A stretch of DNA of 64,000 bases from Topomyia yanbarensis (lineage: Eukaryota > Arthropoda > Insecta > Diptera > Culicidae). Within the stretch, counting starts at the first letter, position 1. Each line of letters begins with the position of its first letter. Where the stretch lies: NCBI RefSeq assembly GCF_030247195.1, contig NC_080671.1:12846843-12910842 (forward strand). Direction: 5' to 3'. Shown in pieces: positions 1-12,538 of this stretch. Below the pieces are notes generated by a model. It saw only the letters and a list, made by a program, of their open reading frames with translations. It did no database searches and was not told the DNA's origin. The position numbers and the translations under genes are program-made.

Positions 1-3000
1 ATTCTTTAGATATGATAAGCGGGATATTTCGTAACTCGATTCAAGCCATTTTACTTGTATCAAATAAAAAACATTGCCCATATTCCGAAGCTAATTTATT
101 TTCTCCCGAAACCCCAAACTCCCTAGCCTATGAATCAAACTGACTTCGTGCCTGTTTGTGCCAGGTATAACCAGAAGACAACATTGTCATAAAGTCCAAA
201 AAGTCGTTTCGTTTTTTCTTGCTCTACCATGGTAACCAGGAGTCGTAGGCGAAAAAACACCTAATTCGATTATGTGATTACATTTGACGTAATCCCATAA
301 ATCTGACAGACTTCCCGGGGAGTGTGAGCGGTTTTGCTGCGCAATGGTCGCTACAAGCTGTACCTATCCACTGCGTGTGTGTGTCCAGTCCACCCTGCTT
401 GGGAGAGGGGAAGTTTATTAAATTATCATTTCGCTTTTATTTATTGCCGCCTTACGAGTTTGTTTTATGTTTTCTCTTGCAGCTTGATTTGAAAATCAAA
501 CATTCTCCGTCTCGCACCAATGTTTCCGCTTTTAGCTTCTAGGATGGTTGTTGAGTGGCATTTGCTGAGTAGGTGATGACTTCTGGTTTATCTGTATTCT
601 ATTGAGCCAATATCCTGGTTGGCATTATAACATTCCAATGATTGGGTTCATGCTTTATATTCAAAGTGCAGGATGTCTACCGTTTGGTGATAATGTTTCA
701 TTACTTCATTGGATTAATTGAATTAGTCTCGACCCGAGGCCAGTTACTGCTGAGTGGGCTAGACAAATACTGAATATGGTAGTAGATGTGTGGTAAGTAT
801 CCAAATGATGTAAGCAATAGACAAGTTGCCACTTTTTATTAAGAACCCAATATAACGAATTAATAAATTATATTTATTATATTTAAACAATTGCATTAAA
901 ACAAACAGTGATAGAGGGTTGGGCATCGTTCAGTCTGCCCTCTCCCTCGCTTTCGTTGTGTCCATGTCGCCTTCGTTATTACTCTTTTGAGTTTGCTTCT
1001 GATGCTTTTTATGTGTCTAAGTCACTATAGTATAGCATTTTTGTGGTTTATTACTTCTCTGGATTTGTTGGCTGTTGTTTTGGAGGTACTGTATGCAGTA
1101 ATTATTTGCTGGGCAGCCGTTTGCTGTTTTTGATTGGTCTGGTTACAGGACTCGCATATAGGGATCTGATATGGGTATGTAAACAGCGTTGTTTGACTGC
1201 ATGTTGTATGTTGTTCTTCACAATGCAGCTTTTGGTCCTGGCCAAATTATTGAAGGTTATCAGAACAGTATTTCTTTCATGGTTTTATTTTATATGGGAA
1301 ACTGCTGTATTCTTACTCTCCGTGCTTATTGGGACCAGTTATTATTTTTCCCTTATTGAGTAGTATTGTACCACAGATCTGAACAATTGTAACTAACTAA
1401 CTCGTGACTCCCACAGTCATTAGATGACACTGACAAAATATAGGAGCGGTTTAATTTTTTCACAAAATTCTACATAAATCGAAAATATTTTTTTTGGACA
1501 TTATTTTTTTGTAAATCAATCTTTTGTATATAAACTCTGGAAACTATGAACCCCTTTTTTAAATCCTTGATAAAAATGTAATATATCCATTTTCCATTTT
1601 TGAATTCAGTGTCTATCTGGCGGCTACGATACCGATTATTAGAAGTCGAAACGAAAAGAAACAACCACGGAAAAGTCAAACTAAAATTTTACAATTCAAA
1701 TGTGTCAATATATTAAATGATTTGAGAGTGTAATACATTATTTCGATCAGTTCTCACTTCATGCCGATTTCAGCCCACAGCGCGGCCATTCGTTACATTA
1801 CACGTCACTACTCGTTGCGGCATTATTTGTTGTGTCAGATTGAACCCAGCCGGCATTAATTTGCATACATTATGCCGTGCTGCCTGGTGCACTGTTTACA
1901 TTCTGTTTGTCTGCCAATTTGGTTCGGTAAACACCAGTCAGCATCTTTCAGTTCGGATGACTGGCGTTCTACGAAATTGTCGTCGGTGGTTTTGGTTTGT
2001 TTTTGCAAGTAATGAAACGTCAGATCGTGCTTCATTTCTTAATTTTTCGACGAACTTTTTGTACCTATCTATACACGGTTAGTCTGTGGGTGTAATGTGG
2101 ATCGGGAAACTTTAATCTGACCTTGTGCCGATTCAGCAATCAATCGATGAAGGCCTGAACCAGCAGGTTCGTTTCGTTATTTTTTATGGCTTACGCAGAT
2201 AAATCACTATGTCAGTCTGAGTTACGCCCAAGATCATAATAGCTCTCATGGGGAATCATTTTGATTATATTAAGATGTCTAATGTTAAGTGGGGTGTTTC
2301 TTTTTTCTCGATGTATGTATGCTTTTATTTTGAAATTGATTTCAATTTTACTTAGCGGGCGTTAGATTTATCACATGCTTTTGTTTGATCGAACTGTACG
2401 TCTGTACATACTTTAAAAATTGTATTGTAATGAATAATTGTCGCCACTGCTCATATTTGCTATTGCTCGAGAAACAATAAAAAGCAAGTAATGTGTACCA
2501 ACAATTACGACAACGAGCAACCCCTCTGTTTTTCTATTCTAGTAAGTTACCCTTGCCCGAACTGAATACGCTTCAGGAAATCTTTCCCTTTTTGGAATAA
2601 GGGATCTGAGAGGATTCTACACTAAACGGACGCTTACCAAATATGGGGCAGACGTGAGAGGAGTCATGTTTACGCGTGATAATTGAGTGTTTATGCACTG
2701 ATTGCGCTCAGTTCAGTTAGTTACGTAGGGGTTGAGTTTAGGACAATTGTAAGCAGTACTAACTTGCAGCAACCTGCTTCACTTAGCGCAATAATTGCAG
2801 TGGTTGGTTTTTTGATAGATTTTTACAGGACGATTTTATCAATGGTAATGCCATTAAAAAATCATGACGAGTCTAATTCGAATTAGTTTCGACATACTTC
2901 ACATGAAATAGATACACATGTTATCGATTGGAATAACGGTAACACCAATCATATGTAGCACCAAACATTCTAAATAGTTATCCACGTTTCGCAACATTAG

Positions 3001-3072
3001 AGTCCATGATTTTTTAAAACTCATTTGTGATTTAGGGTTGAGCCTGGTTTCAAGAGCGTTTCTGAATTACAC
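1..3072. other. AT-rich non-coding stretch, nothing recognised
   Basis: No gene, RNA or complete mobile element is recognised here. The longest open frame (1043-1363, plus, 106 codons) is hydrophobic, has no motif and sits in low-GC DNA, so I treat it as chance. The stretch lies downstream of Shox exon 4 on the minus strand. It may therefore be part of Shox intron 4, because the last coding exons have not been found. Confidence 0.4.
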
Positions 3073-3077
3073 CATTC

Positions 3078-3794
3078 CACAGTGGTTTTTTGCCAAAAAC
3101 ACGCGATTAATTATTTACACAAAAACGGTCAAGTTTAGATCAATAATGTCTTCTGAAAGTTTTATCAGTATTTAAAGACCTTTCTTCTGGTTTAGTTAAT
3201 TGAGTGATTAATTTCCCTAAAAGTGAGATATTTTTCTTATATTTTTAAAATGTATAGATAATGAGATCATATGTTCTGCAATGTTGTAGAGCTACTTTTT
3301 GCGAATAACTATTGCTATTGGAAATAGAACTTTTTTTTAAAAAAAATAGCTAAATAACTTCGAAGATACAATAGCTAGAACAAAACGTTCTTCTAAAGAG
3401 TTGCGGGTGGCATTAACGCTAATAACTTTGTAGAACATTCTAAATTCATAGGTACGATACCAAAAAAGTTATATTAAAAAAATGATTTTAAGGGGTCATC
3501 CACAAACAAGGCACTATAACTTCATAAGTATTGAATATACAGTTTTGGACTCTTAAGCAAAGTTATTCGCAAAAAGTAGCTCTACAACATTGCAGAACAT
3601 ATGATCTCATTATCTATACATTTTAAAAATATAAGAAAAATATCTCACTTTTAGGGAGATTAATCACTCAATGTACTAAACCAGAAGAAAGATCTTTAAA
3701 TACTGATAAAACTTTTAGAAGACATTTTTGATCTAAACTTGACCGTTTTTGTGTAAATAATTAATCGCGTGTTTTTGGCAAAAAGCCACTGTGC
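3078..3794. mobile_element. Foldback DNA element with Transib-like ends
   Basis: The element is a long inverted repeat. Its arms (3078-3310 and 3561-3794, about 233 bp each) are nearly identical, with only scattered mismatches, and are separated by about 250 bp. Both ends start CACAGTGG followed by a T-run and GCCAAAAACACGCG. It is flanked by a perfect 5-bp duplication CATTC (3073-3077 and 3795-3799). The heptamer CACAGTG plus a 5-bp target duplication is what the Transib superfamily would show, but there is no transposase, so the assignment is inference. The high arm identity suggests a young insertion or arm homogenisation. Confidence 0.85.
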
Positions 3795-3820
3795 ATTCAA
3801 TAAAAAAAAACCTGTTTTAA

Positions 3821-4339
3821 CCCATTCATGCCCATGTTGTTTGTGGACAACAACGTTTTTAAACAGCTATAACTTTTGATTGAGGCTAGATTTGCTTGCA
3901 ACAACAAGTAAGGCTCATTAATGTGATTATTGCCTTTCATTTGAGTATTAACAGTTACAAGGATCAGCTCTAGAACTGAAGTTATTGCAATTAGTCTGAT
4001 TGGATTCCGATGTAGCAGTGCTGCCAGGGACAGTTTACGTTGACGACGGAAAATGATTTTTTCATATATGTTCGTTATGGTGCAATATTATTGAAAACTG
4101 ATAAAACTTATCAATTTAGACTGTCGTTGGCTACGTTTTCCACGTAATTGGACTATTGTAATTATTCTAGGAGAATTGTATTGAGCATTAGAAGGTAAAA
4201 ATTGACCAGCTTCTAGCACTGCCATAGAAGGATCTATCTTTATGAAAATAGGCTTCTCGTGTTTCTTGACCCAACCGTTTACAAGGAAAAATAGTTTTGA
4301 AACCCTACATGCACTAGAAAAAAGTTGGGCATGAAAGGG
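3821..4339. mobile_element. piggyBac-like MITE inserted at TTAA
   Basis: This is a 519-bp element with imperfect terminal inverted repeats: CCCATTCATGCCCA on the left and TGGGCATGAAAGGG on the right. TTAA lies on both sides (3817-3820 and 4340-4343). TTAA duplication with CCC-starting ends is the piggyBac signature. The family A copy at 8055-9180 carries the uninterrupted sequence TGTTTTAATCCACC, which is the empty site and shows the insertion went into an older repeat. No transposase is encoded. Confidence 0.85.
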
Positions 4340-4343
4340 TTAA

Positions 4344-6385
4344 TCCACCTAGCGGTGCAATTGTGCCTTTCTCATTTCTTTTTTTATGCTCAACATAATT
4401 GTGTAAATGTCCATTACATTCTTAGTACACTTTGCACTTATACACAATGGCATGCCAGCCACGAACTTGATGAGCTACGTGTCGACGGTGAAACACTTGA
4501 AACAAAAAAATATCATACTCCATTAGCCTAATCAGCATTAGATCAATGTTATCTGCTTGCTAACTCATTTTGTCATGCGGGGGTGGGTATGTGAGGAGGG
4601 CGAAAGTCCCATGAACGAACGACTTCCCAGCTTAAATTGGTATGCTTGTGATATAGTGGTGGTTTAAAGATGATGGGGTTGAAAGGGAGGAGTATGAGAG
4701 CTGGATGGGGTGGTGGTCTGAGGGGTGATTTAAGAAGATTTTTAAAGGAGGGGAGTGAACAGTAGAGGGGGGTGTAACCCCTCTCCGTAAACCATCAACT
4801 ACGCCCCTGTTAAAATCCAGAAACCTTATGCGAGTCGAAAAAAAAATTAGGTTGACGTTTTTCAGAGTGATTGTATAACCTTTCTATATGAGAAAGGCAA
4901 AAATGTGCCAAAATACAAAAAAGTGAATCGTCGTCAAATTTTTTTTCGAGTTTGCATCAAATCTCGACGTTTCATGCACCTTGAATTCATTTAGCATCAA
5001 AAATAAAAATTCTATTTTTAATTTTTCCTATAGTTTATATGAGAAATTTCTGTGTGGCCGCACTCTGAAACCCGTAATTCCGGAACCAGAATTCCGATCG
5101 ATCCAAAAGTCAATAGCAGCCGATGGGAAGGTTGCACCTTTCATTTGAGACTAAGTTTGGGCAAATCGGTCCAGCCATCTCTGAGAAAAATGAGTGACAT
5201 TATTTGACACATACGCACATACATGCACACACACACATACACACACACATACAGACTTTTTCCGATCTCGACGAACTGAGTCGAATCAGTTTCCGGGGAC
5301 GCAACACCTTTCATTGGAGACTAAGTTGATCAAATCGGTCTAGCTTATTTCATCTTATTTCGGTATACGGGGTGGATGAAGGAAATGCGGGCGTGAGGGT
5401 GGTCCAAGGGGAGGGAAGTGATGAAGGAAGGAGGTGTAAGGGCAAGGCGGGGGGGGGGGAGGGGCGGCGACGGAATACTCAACTGCATATTTTGCCTTCC
5501 ATTTGAGACTTGGTTTGAGAAAATCGGTTCACTCATCACCGAAGAACCGATGTGACTTTAATTGTGGAATATGCCCGGAATTCCGGACTTCCGCAATTAT
5601 CGATAGTGGACAATATATTCAAAGAATGTTTGATTGGCAATTAGTTATCTAGATCTGCGATTAGAAGTAATTTGGTGATCATTTCAATAGTTTTTAGCCT
5701 CTGAGGTATTACGATTGTACCGATTTATATAGGAAATTCCAGTGTATCCTTACTAACACCCATGTAACTCCGGAAGCAAGAGTCAGAACCGAATGAAATT
5801 CAGCAGCAGTCAATGGCATTACTGTATCTTTCATTTGAAATCAAGTTTGTAAAAATCGGTAGAGAATTCGTTGGGGAATGGGTGTGATATTAGCTTAGGA
5901 ACTTGGCGGGTTCCCCGGGGGCGTCATGAACCGTCATAGGTGGCCAATCTGGTCAAAGCTGCTTTGATTGACCATTAGTGATCTAGACCCGCAAACTAGA
6001 GTAATGTTACATCAATTTTAATATGTTTTACATCATTTGAACATCATGGTGGTACCAGTTTATATGGGAATTTGCTGTGTGACCGCACTCTTCAACCCGT
6101 AACTCCGGAACCGGAAGTCGGATCAACTAAAAATTCAATAGCAGCTTATGGGAGCGTTATTGCTTTCAGATGAAACTGCGAAAATCGGTTCAGCCATCTC
6201 TGAGAAAATTGTGTGAGTTTAAATGACACACACACATACACACACACATACATACACACAGACATTTGCCGATCTCGACGAACTGAATCGAATGGTGTAT
6301 GACACTCGGCCCTCCGGGCCTCGGTTAAAAAGTCGATTTTTACAGTGATTGCATAGCCTTTCTTTATATGAGAAAGGCAAAAAAT
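4344..6385 (-). repeat. Repeat family A, long copy with tandem monomers
   Basis: One end reads ATCCACCTAGCGGTGCAATT and the other carries CCTTTC...GAAAGG next to GGCCCTCCGGGCCTCGG. The interior holds several diverged monomers of roughly 300-400 bp. Each contains a phrase like AACCGATTT, a GGTTCCGGA..ACGGGTT core and GTGCGGTCACAC, and some carry CA microsatellites (about 5213-5257 and 6222-6262). The first 950 bp is closely matched in inverse orientation by 8055-9180. No protein is encoded. I do not recognise a named family. Confidence 0.75.
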
Positions 6386-7329
6386 TAAAAAAAGGATGGG
6401 TAGGCAATGTCAGAGACATAACCGAAGTGCAGTAGAATACACTTAGGCTGTTAATTCGAATGCTGCAATTTTTACTATCTTCTGCATGGTTGCATTAAAT
6501 TCAGCTATTTCAGTGTTTCTAGTGGAAATCCCAATATTCAAACATCTTTTCCTTGCTTCAAGATTGTAGAATGAATTTTTGGAATAAGTTCCAGTCATAT
6601 ATTTTGCATACGATTATTGACTGCTGCCCGGCGTCACACTTTTAGCTCGAGTGGGTAGTAAGATAAGCATAGCGTGAGGGGTTTGTTGTTGGGAATTTGT
6701 CGCATTTTACCAATAGGAGAAGATAGGGTTAAACGCACCGCCGGGATAAAATTCGTCTCTTGCTTTTATCAAAAGTTGCACAAAATTTCTGAAAGACAGT
6801 AACACCAGCCGGAAGTCCGTTATAGTAAACATACACTACCCAAATTTCACAACCGTAGATCAATTTCATCCAGAAATATAAACATAAAACCATTACATGT
6901 AAATAGCATAGCAACTCATATAAATGCTTTTTTTATTTCGATTATAGAGGTTTTAGCCTTAAGGTCATTTGCCTCTTCGGGTTAGAAAAATGCTGTTTTA
7001 CCATTTTAACAGTGCATCTTGCATTGGTTCAGGGCCGGCGGAACATTTTTTCCCCGAGTGGGTAGTAAGATTCGGAGTGATTTTTACCGGTTGTGATGAA
7101 AGTTTAGACATGGTACGTGTAAGTGAAAATGAAAATTTCAGGATAATAGATTGTGCTTATTTGGAAACACTCTTTGTTAACGAGCTGCATGGACAAGGGC
7201 TTAGCGAAAAAGTTTTTGTTGATTACTGATACTACAAATGTTACACAGCTATGTACCAATTACTTTAAATTTAGTTGCATTAATTTTCTTTTCCCTCCAA
7301 TAAAACCTTCTTTTCGCGGATACTGAAAC
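6386..7329. other. Unassigned stretch with a repeated 17-mer
   Basis: No gene is recognised. The 17-mer CGAGTGGGTAGTAAGAT occurs at 6648-6664 and again at 7055-7071, so two related short repeats lie about 400 bp apart. Open frames here are under 90 codons and show no domain. Confidence 0.4.
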
Positions 7330-8054
7330 CCGCATGATAGTGTGGGGAATTGGAAGGTATCTCCGACGACCGACATCCCCACAGGCTCAATCTAGGTCGA
7401 TTTGAATATTTCTCCGATGACAAAAATAATGCCGATGGGTCTCCTTTTCGATACAAATTATATCAATCTAATACAACCGGCCTCTGGATGGTCTACTTCT
7501 GGACCAAATATAAGCCATTTAACATTATAGATATATCGCGTGACCTAACTAAACAATACTCGGTCATGTACGAAGAAGTATTTTGTCTACGTATCCGCGC
7601 GGGATGTAGAGATTGATGGTGTAGTCTCCGACAGGGGCCTCAGGTGCGAAGTATGGGGTTGTCTCCTTCCAGAACATTTTGCTTCAGTCAATAAAAATTC
7701 TGGCATGCAGGCAATTGCGTTCAGCACAAATCGAGGAGTATACAGAAAACAACTTATTTTCTATCAGCCTCATTTCGAGCCTTTTGCCGGATCTACTCTT
7801 CCAAACTTTGTTTTTTTTTAACAGGGTTCGTCTGCTTGCTCGTCTTTTTGTACCACGGGGCATAAACTGGTGTCGTTGCAGACAATAGGGTCATTGTAGA
7901 AACAAGGCATGGAATGGAAAATGCGGCAGGAATCATGAAAAGTTTTCCTACTGTAGAGAGACTGCTGGAACTCTCAACATATAAATTATGCTGGGAAAAA
8001 CTGAAGCATTCTTATAAGGAACTCCTCAACCCCAAGTGTCCTTATATTTAAGCT

Positions 8055-9180
8055 TTTTGCCTTTCTCATATAGAAAGGTTATGCAATCACTCTGAAAAAC
8101 GTCAACCTAATCCCGGCCCGGAGGGCCGAGTGTCATATCCCATTCGACTCAGTTCGTCGAGATCGGAAAAAGTCTGTATGTGTGTGTGTATGTATGTATG
8201 TGTGTGTGTATGTGTGTGTGTATGTGTGTGTATGTGTGTGTGTATGTGTGTGTGTGTATGTATGTGCGTATGTGTCAAATAATGTCACTCATTTTTCTCA
8301 GAGATGGCTGGACCGATTTGCCCAAACTTAGTCTCAAATGAAAGGTGCAACCTTCCCATCGGCTGCTATTGAATTTTGGATCGATCGGAATTCTGGTTCC
8401 GGAATTACGGGTTTCAGAGTGCGGTCACACAGAAATTTCTCATATAAACTATAGGAAAAATTAAAAATAGAATTTTTATTTTTGATGCTAAATGTGTTCA
8501 AGGTGCATAAAACGTCGAGATTTGATGCAAACTCGAAAAAAAAAATTTGACTACGATTCACTTTTTTGGATTTTGGCACATTTTTGCCTTTCTCATATAG
8601 AAAGGTTATGCAATCACTCTGAAAAACGTCAACCTAATCCCGGCCTAAATTTTTTTTTCGACTCGTTTAGGGTTTCTGGATTTTAACAGGGGCGTAGTTG
8701 ATGGTTTTTCGGAGAGGGGTTACACCCCCCATCTACTGTTCGCGCCCCTCCTTTAAAAATCTCCTTAAATCACCCCTCAGACCACCACCCCATCCAGCCC
8801 TCATACTCCTCCCTTTCAACCCCATCATCTTTAAACCACCACTATATCACAAAGCATACCAATTTAAGCTGGGGAGTCGTTCGTTCATGGGACTTTCGCC
8901 CTCTTCACATACCCAGCCCCGCATGACAAAATGAGTTAGCAAGCAGATAACATTGATCTAATGCTGATTAGGCTAATGGAGTATGATATTTTTTTGTTTC
9001 AAGTGTTTCACCGTCGACACGTAGCTCATCAAGTTCGTGGCTGGCATGCCATTGTGTATAAGTGCAAAGTGTACTAAGAATGTAATGGACATTTCCACGA
9101 TTATGTTGAACATAAAAAGCCTCCGTGCCATAATTTAGAGAAATGAGAAAGGCACAATTGCACCGCTAGGTGGATTAAAA
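8055..9180 (+). repeat. Repeat family A, plus-strand copy
   Basis: It starts GCCTTTCTCATATAGAAAGG and ends CCGCTAGGTGGATTAAAACA. It is a close reverse complement of about 4344-5280, so the two copies form a large inverted pair around 2.8 kb. The CCTTTCTCATATAGAAAGG motif occurs again inside at about 8586. One monomer carries GGTTCCGGAATTACGGGTTT and GTGCGGTCACAC. It is inserted into, or adjacent to, the decayed I-clade copy between its ORF1 and endonuclease parts. Confidence 0.8.
8176..8272 (+). repeat. TG/TATG microsatellite inside family A
   Basis: A run of TGTG and TATG units about 95 bp long. The same site in other family A copies is a shorter CA/TG tract, so the microsatellite is part of the family and varies in length between copies. 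Confidence 0.95.
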
Positions 9181-9186
9181 CAGGTT

Positions 9187-9460
9187 TTTTATTAGCTAGA
9201 GATTACTGACAGACTTATCCATCTTTACAGTGAGAACCGACAAAAGAAAAGCCACGCAAGATCACCACTGAAAACCTGTCGATGATTAGCATCAATCACG
9301 GTAAAGATGGACAAGTCTGTCTATGCCAGGACACATGCTGGTGAACTCGGGTTATTCGTAGTTATGCTGCCCAAGCTCGACCCTCATTAGCAGAAGACAA
9401 AAGTTAAGCCCGTAAGATATTAAGGCTGTTTTGATGACTTTAGTTTAAACATCATTCGCC
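9187..9460 (-). repeat. Repeat family B copy
   Basis: It contains AGCTAGAGATTACTG, a GACAAGTCTGTC segment and the block TAGTTATGCTGCCCAAGCTC with AGCAGAAGACAAA. All of these recur at 42225-42620 and 45285-45525. The copy is rearranged relative to those two. No coding capacity. Confidence 0.6.
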
Positions 9461-11300
9461 AGGGCCAAGAAAACACTATGGTGGAGCGTTTTTGGGGATC
9501 AAAATGTGCTATTATTTCAATCTATTCCCAGTACATCGCATCTCGGCTGGTACCAGAAGACTTCTACTCCCACGGTATACCATGGCGTTGTCTTAACGAT
9601 GATAACCGATCTATCTAACAATATGATATTCGCGACAATTTCAATATTACCATCTTGAAAATTGTACTCGACCTCGCTATAGTTAGTGTGCTCATTGATT
9701 GAAAGAGCTACGCGTCCACTATATCCGAAATAATGGAATCAAAACGAGGAATTCCTCTAGTGGAAGCGTACAAGGTTTTAACTAGCTTGATTCTCTACAC
9801 TGCGATTAAAGGTCAGACGAAACGAGTACCCGGCGCGAGCAACCGTGGACAGTTTCGCACTACGTGGTGGGCAGAGAGTACTCAGAATTGTACACGAAAA
9901 GGTCCTATAAGGATATTTTAAACGACCGGATTGCCCGAATCGAACATACGCGACATTAAAAACGCAAATGAAAAACTTTCATAAAGACTGAAAAACGCGG
10001 TTTTTGGCACCGGTTCGTCGACGAATTAAAAAGTGAAACAAGGTTTCGTAAGGTGGTTAGGCTCTACGTTGTGTATCCGATTTAATCGTTGATCGGAATG
10101 CACGGAACCAAGAATCCCTTTTCGGCGACAACAGCATTCCATGTAGATCCACTTTCAAACAATAGACGTTTCACGATGAAATAATAATAATACTGTAGAT
10201 AAATGTAATAAACACACAAATTAATCTGACAGCAAAGCACTAAACATATAAGTGCGCGTATCACCTTAACGTTTGTTAGATGATGACAGCTATGCATTGC
10301 TTCTATGCTAATTATTATGGCAGTAGTAGTGAGGGCAATCATAAAGAGCTCTCCATCCGATGCATGGAAAGCACTCCTCGTATTTCCTGGGGAAAACATG
10401 GGAGCTCCTGAGTAGATTATCTGAAAAATTATTGCAGAATACCTTAGTTTGAGCTCTTTCACCTTACTTTCACTTTAGACATTAGAAGGTAATGTTTATG
10501 AAAGATAACGTAGTTTCAACGAGCTTTTCAGTATTTCTTGTCAGAGGACGCTCCAAAATTTACGAATTTCGTGTAGCAATGGAAGTTTAGAAATCTCAAA
10601 GGCATCAACAAACTTTGGTCCAAGGGGATGGATGAGGGTCGTGACTTTATTCGGGTGATATCTCGGGTCATGTACAATACACAATATACGTTGAATGCCC
10701 ATGCCTCCGGCGTATCGAGATCGTGGACAGCGATCTCTGTGCTCGTGGTGACGGTTATCACGACATTAAACATGTTGTCTGGCCATGCGCTTACTGTTCT
10801 AGCGCCAGATCTTCGTTTAATTAATCCCTTCGGTCTCGTTCCAGCCCGAGATGGGCTGGCTATCCTCGATCTCCCCGATATATATATATCTATCATATAC
10901 ATATTTTTAAACACAAATTTAGTTATCTCTTCTCTTATGGTTTATATGCTAACAGCTACCTGTAAATCTGGTCTCAAAAGAGTTCCCAGCGGATCCATGG
11001 AAGCGATCCGGTTTATGATGTTCTGACAGTAATCTTCTGTTTGCCAAAAAGCTGAACGTTTCATTTCTTCTTTTTCCTGTCATTGTTGTCCGCCCTCTTT
11101 CCCTTATACGGTTTCTGTTACTCTAATGTTGGAATCAATCGCTCTTGTGCTTGTGCCTTTATTATAAAAATCCAAATAGTGTTTCTCCTTGTTTCAATTT
11201 GTAACCAAATAATAGTTCTTGTTAAAAATGCAAATTGTATATCTAGTATTTAAAAATATGAATAACTGCATCCTCTAGTTTGAATAAAGTTTCAAGTCTC

Positions 11301-12538
11301 CGGTTTTGAAGCTGGCATCAATCCCTCCCTAGCTTAGTTCAGTCTCTAAGTTAGTGTCGGGTTCTGATGAGACGAAGTCGAAACGCAAATTCGATTCCAA
11401 TTTAGCTTCAGAGTGCTTCGGCACCTTTTCTTGATGGTCCGGGTTGTTTTGCTGAAACTGGTTATTTATTTGCGTTGACATGTTTGAAAATATTAATTAT
11501 CTTCTAGATAAATCGTTCAGCTTACACCTTTGTGGGGGCATGAGGTGGGACAATCATCTTCAAATATAAGTTTTACTCTGAATTCCTTACTACTTAGTCA
11601 GTCAGTGTGAGAATTCAACCTTAAAGTCAAATATTTGAACCGCACAATATGATGGCATCGCTGGTGCACTGCACCCAATACTTTTTAACACCACACATCA
11701 CCAATTAGGAAGCTAAATCATCGATGAAAAATGGCCGCCTAGATTCAATAAAATGTGCATACCTACTGCCTCAAATTGGATTACGCATAAAATTGATGAC
11801 AACCGAATCGAATAAACAAATTGGTAATGTTTTAGATGTGGGGACGGTCAAATCCAGCCTGGAATGCGTACGTACATTCGATTCAACCCGTAGCAATTTA
11901 GCATATGCGAAGATACACCCCAATATGTTATGTGGCTGCCTTCGCACATGACCCAGGGTTATAGTTGGCAAAGGGTAGGCAGGCAGAGTGTTAGAAATTT
12001 TATTTATTCAACCCCTTTGTGGTTGCCGACCGATCGGAACCCTTATCCCGATTTCGCCAACTTGGTTTTTAGTCGAAAAAGATGAAAATAATGTTCTTTA
12101 TGCTCTCTGACACGGCCTCCTGCGGTTAGCTCGGTTTTATATTGATCTGCAGATATTTCGCAAAAAGATACTGAAATCTATTGCCTTGTGCCGGAAAAAA
12201 GTACAATTGCCGTAAAATTCAAGTGGTGCTTAGATGAATAAACATAAATCCTCGCTAATAAATTTATCGAATTCGCATATTGAATGTTTACATCGACAAC
12301 AACTGGGCGAAGGGAGGATGGAAATGGTTTCAAAGGGGCACGTGCAAATCGATGTACATTTTACGGATGTTTTGCTTCGGTTAGACGATGCAGCGGGTGT
12401 TTTTCAAATAAGAATAACAAATTTCCATTCGTAGATTAAATTAAATTAGGCTGATCATTTAAATACATAATGAACTGATTTGAAATGTTGATTGAAAATG
12501 TATACATACAAGTTGCAGAGGGGTGCGAGCCAACATAC
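11301..12538. other. Non-coding stretch beside Shox exon 4
   Basis: No gene or mobile element is recognised. It is the start of Shox intron 4 on the minus strand, beginning with the donor GTATGT. Open frames at 11724-11951 and 12234-12434 are short and without motifs. Confidence 0.5.

Larger units (their letters stand above)
7330..11300 (+). pseudogene. Decayed I-clade LINE, plus strand, interrupted
   Basis: These are fragments collinear with the better-preserved copy at 17664-23624. ORF1 fragments lie at about 7350-8040 (for example WMVYFWTKYKPFN and RLLARLFVPRGINW, matching WVVYFRPKNKPLN and RLPVRLFVPRVMN). Endonuclease fragments lie at about 9470-9700 (KHYGGAFLGIKMCY, DDNRS, DNFNITIL). 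A linker at 9790-10070 carries QTKRVPG and FVDELKSETR. RNase H remnants lie near 10300-10430 (SLSSIEAIR-like). The C-terminal tail is at 10520-10880 (GRDFIRVISRVM, GDGYHDIKHVVW). Stops and frameshifts are frequent, most of the RT is missing, and repeats fill 8055-9460. The copy is dead and old. Confidence 0.8.

Noticed and set aside
1043..1363. 106-codon hydrophobic open frame
   Set aside because: No homology I recognise, AT-rich chance composition, no neighbouring exon.
2720..2745. Possible Shox exon 5 (a PYV-like reading on the minus strand)
   Set aside because: Only three residues fit, with a stop close by and no matching acceptor phase.
8176..8272. Regular spaced repeat considered as a CRISPR-like array
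   Set aside because: It is a simple TG/TATG microsatellite within a eukaryotic repeat.
10082..10462. 126-codon minus-strand open frame
   Set aside because: Antisense to RNase H remnants of the decayed I-clade copy on the plus strand.
10528..11026. Open frames on both strands, about 130 codons
   Set aside because: They cover the decayed C-terminus of the same I-clade copy; the plus frame only partly follows the original protein.
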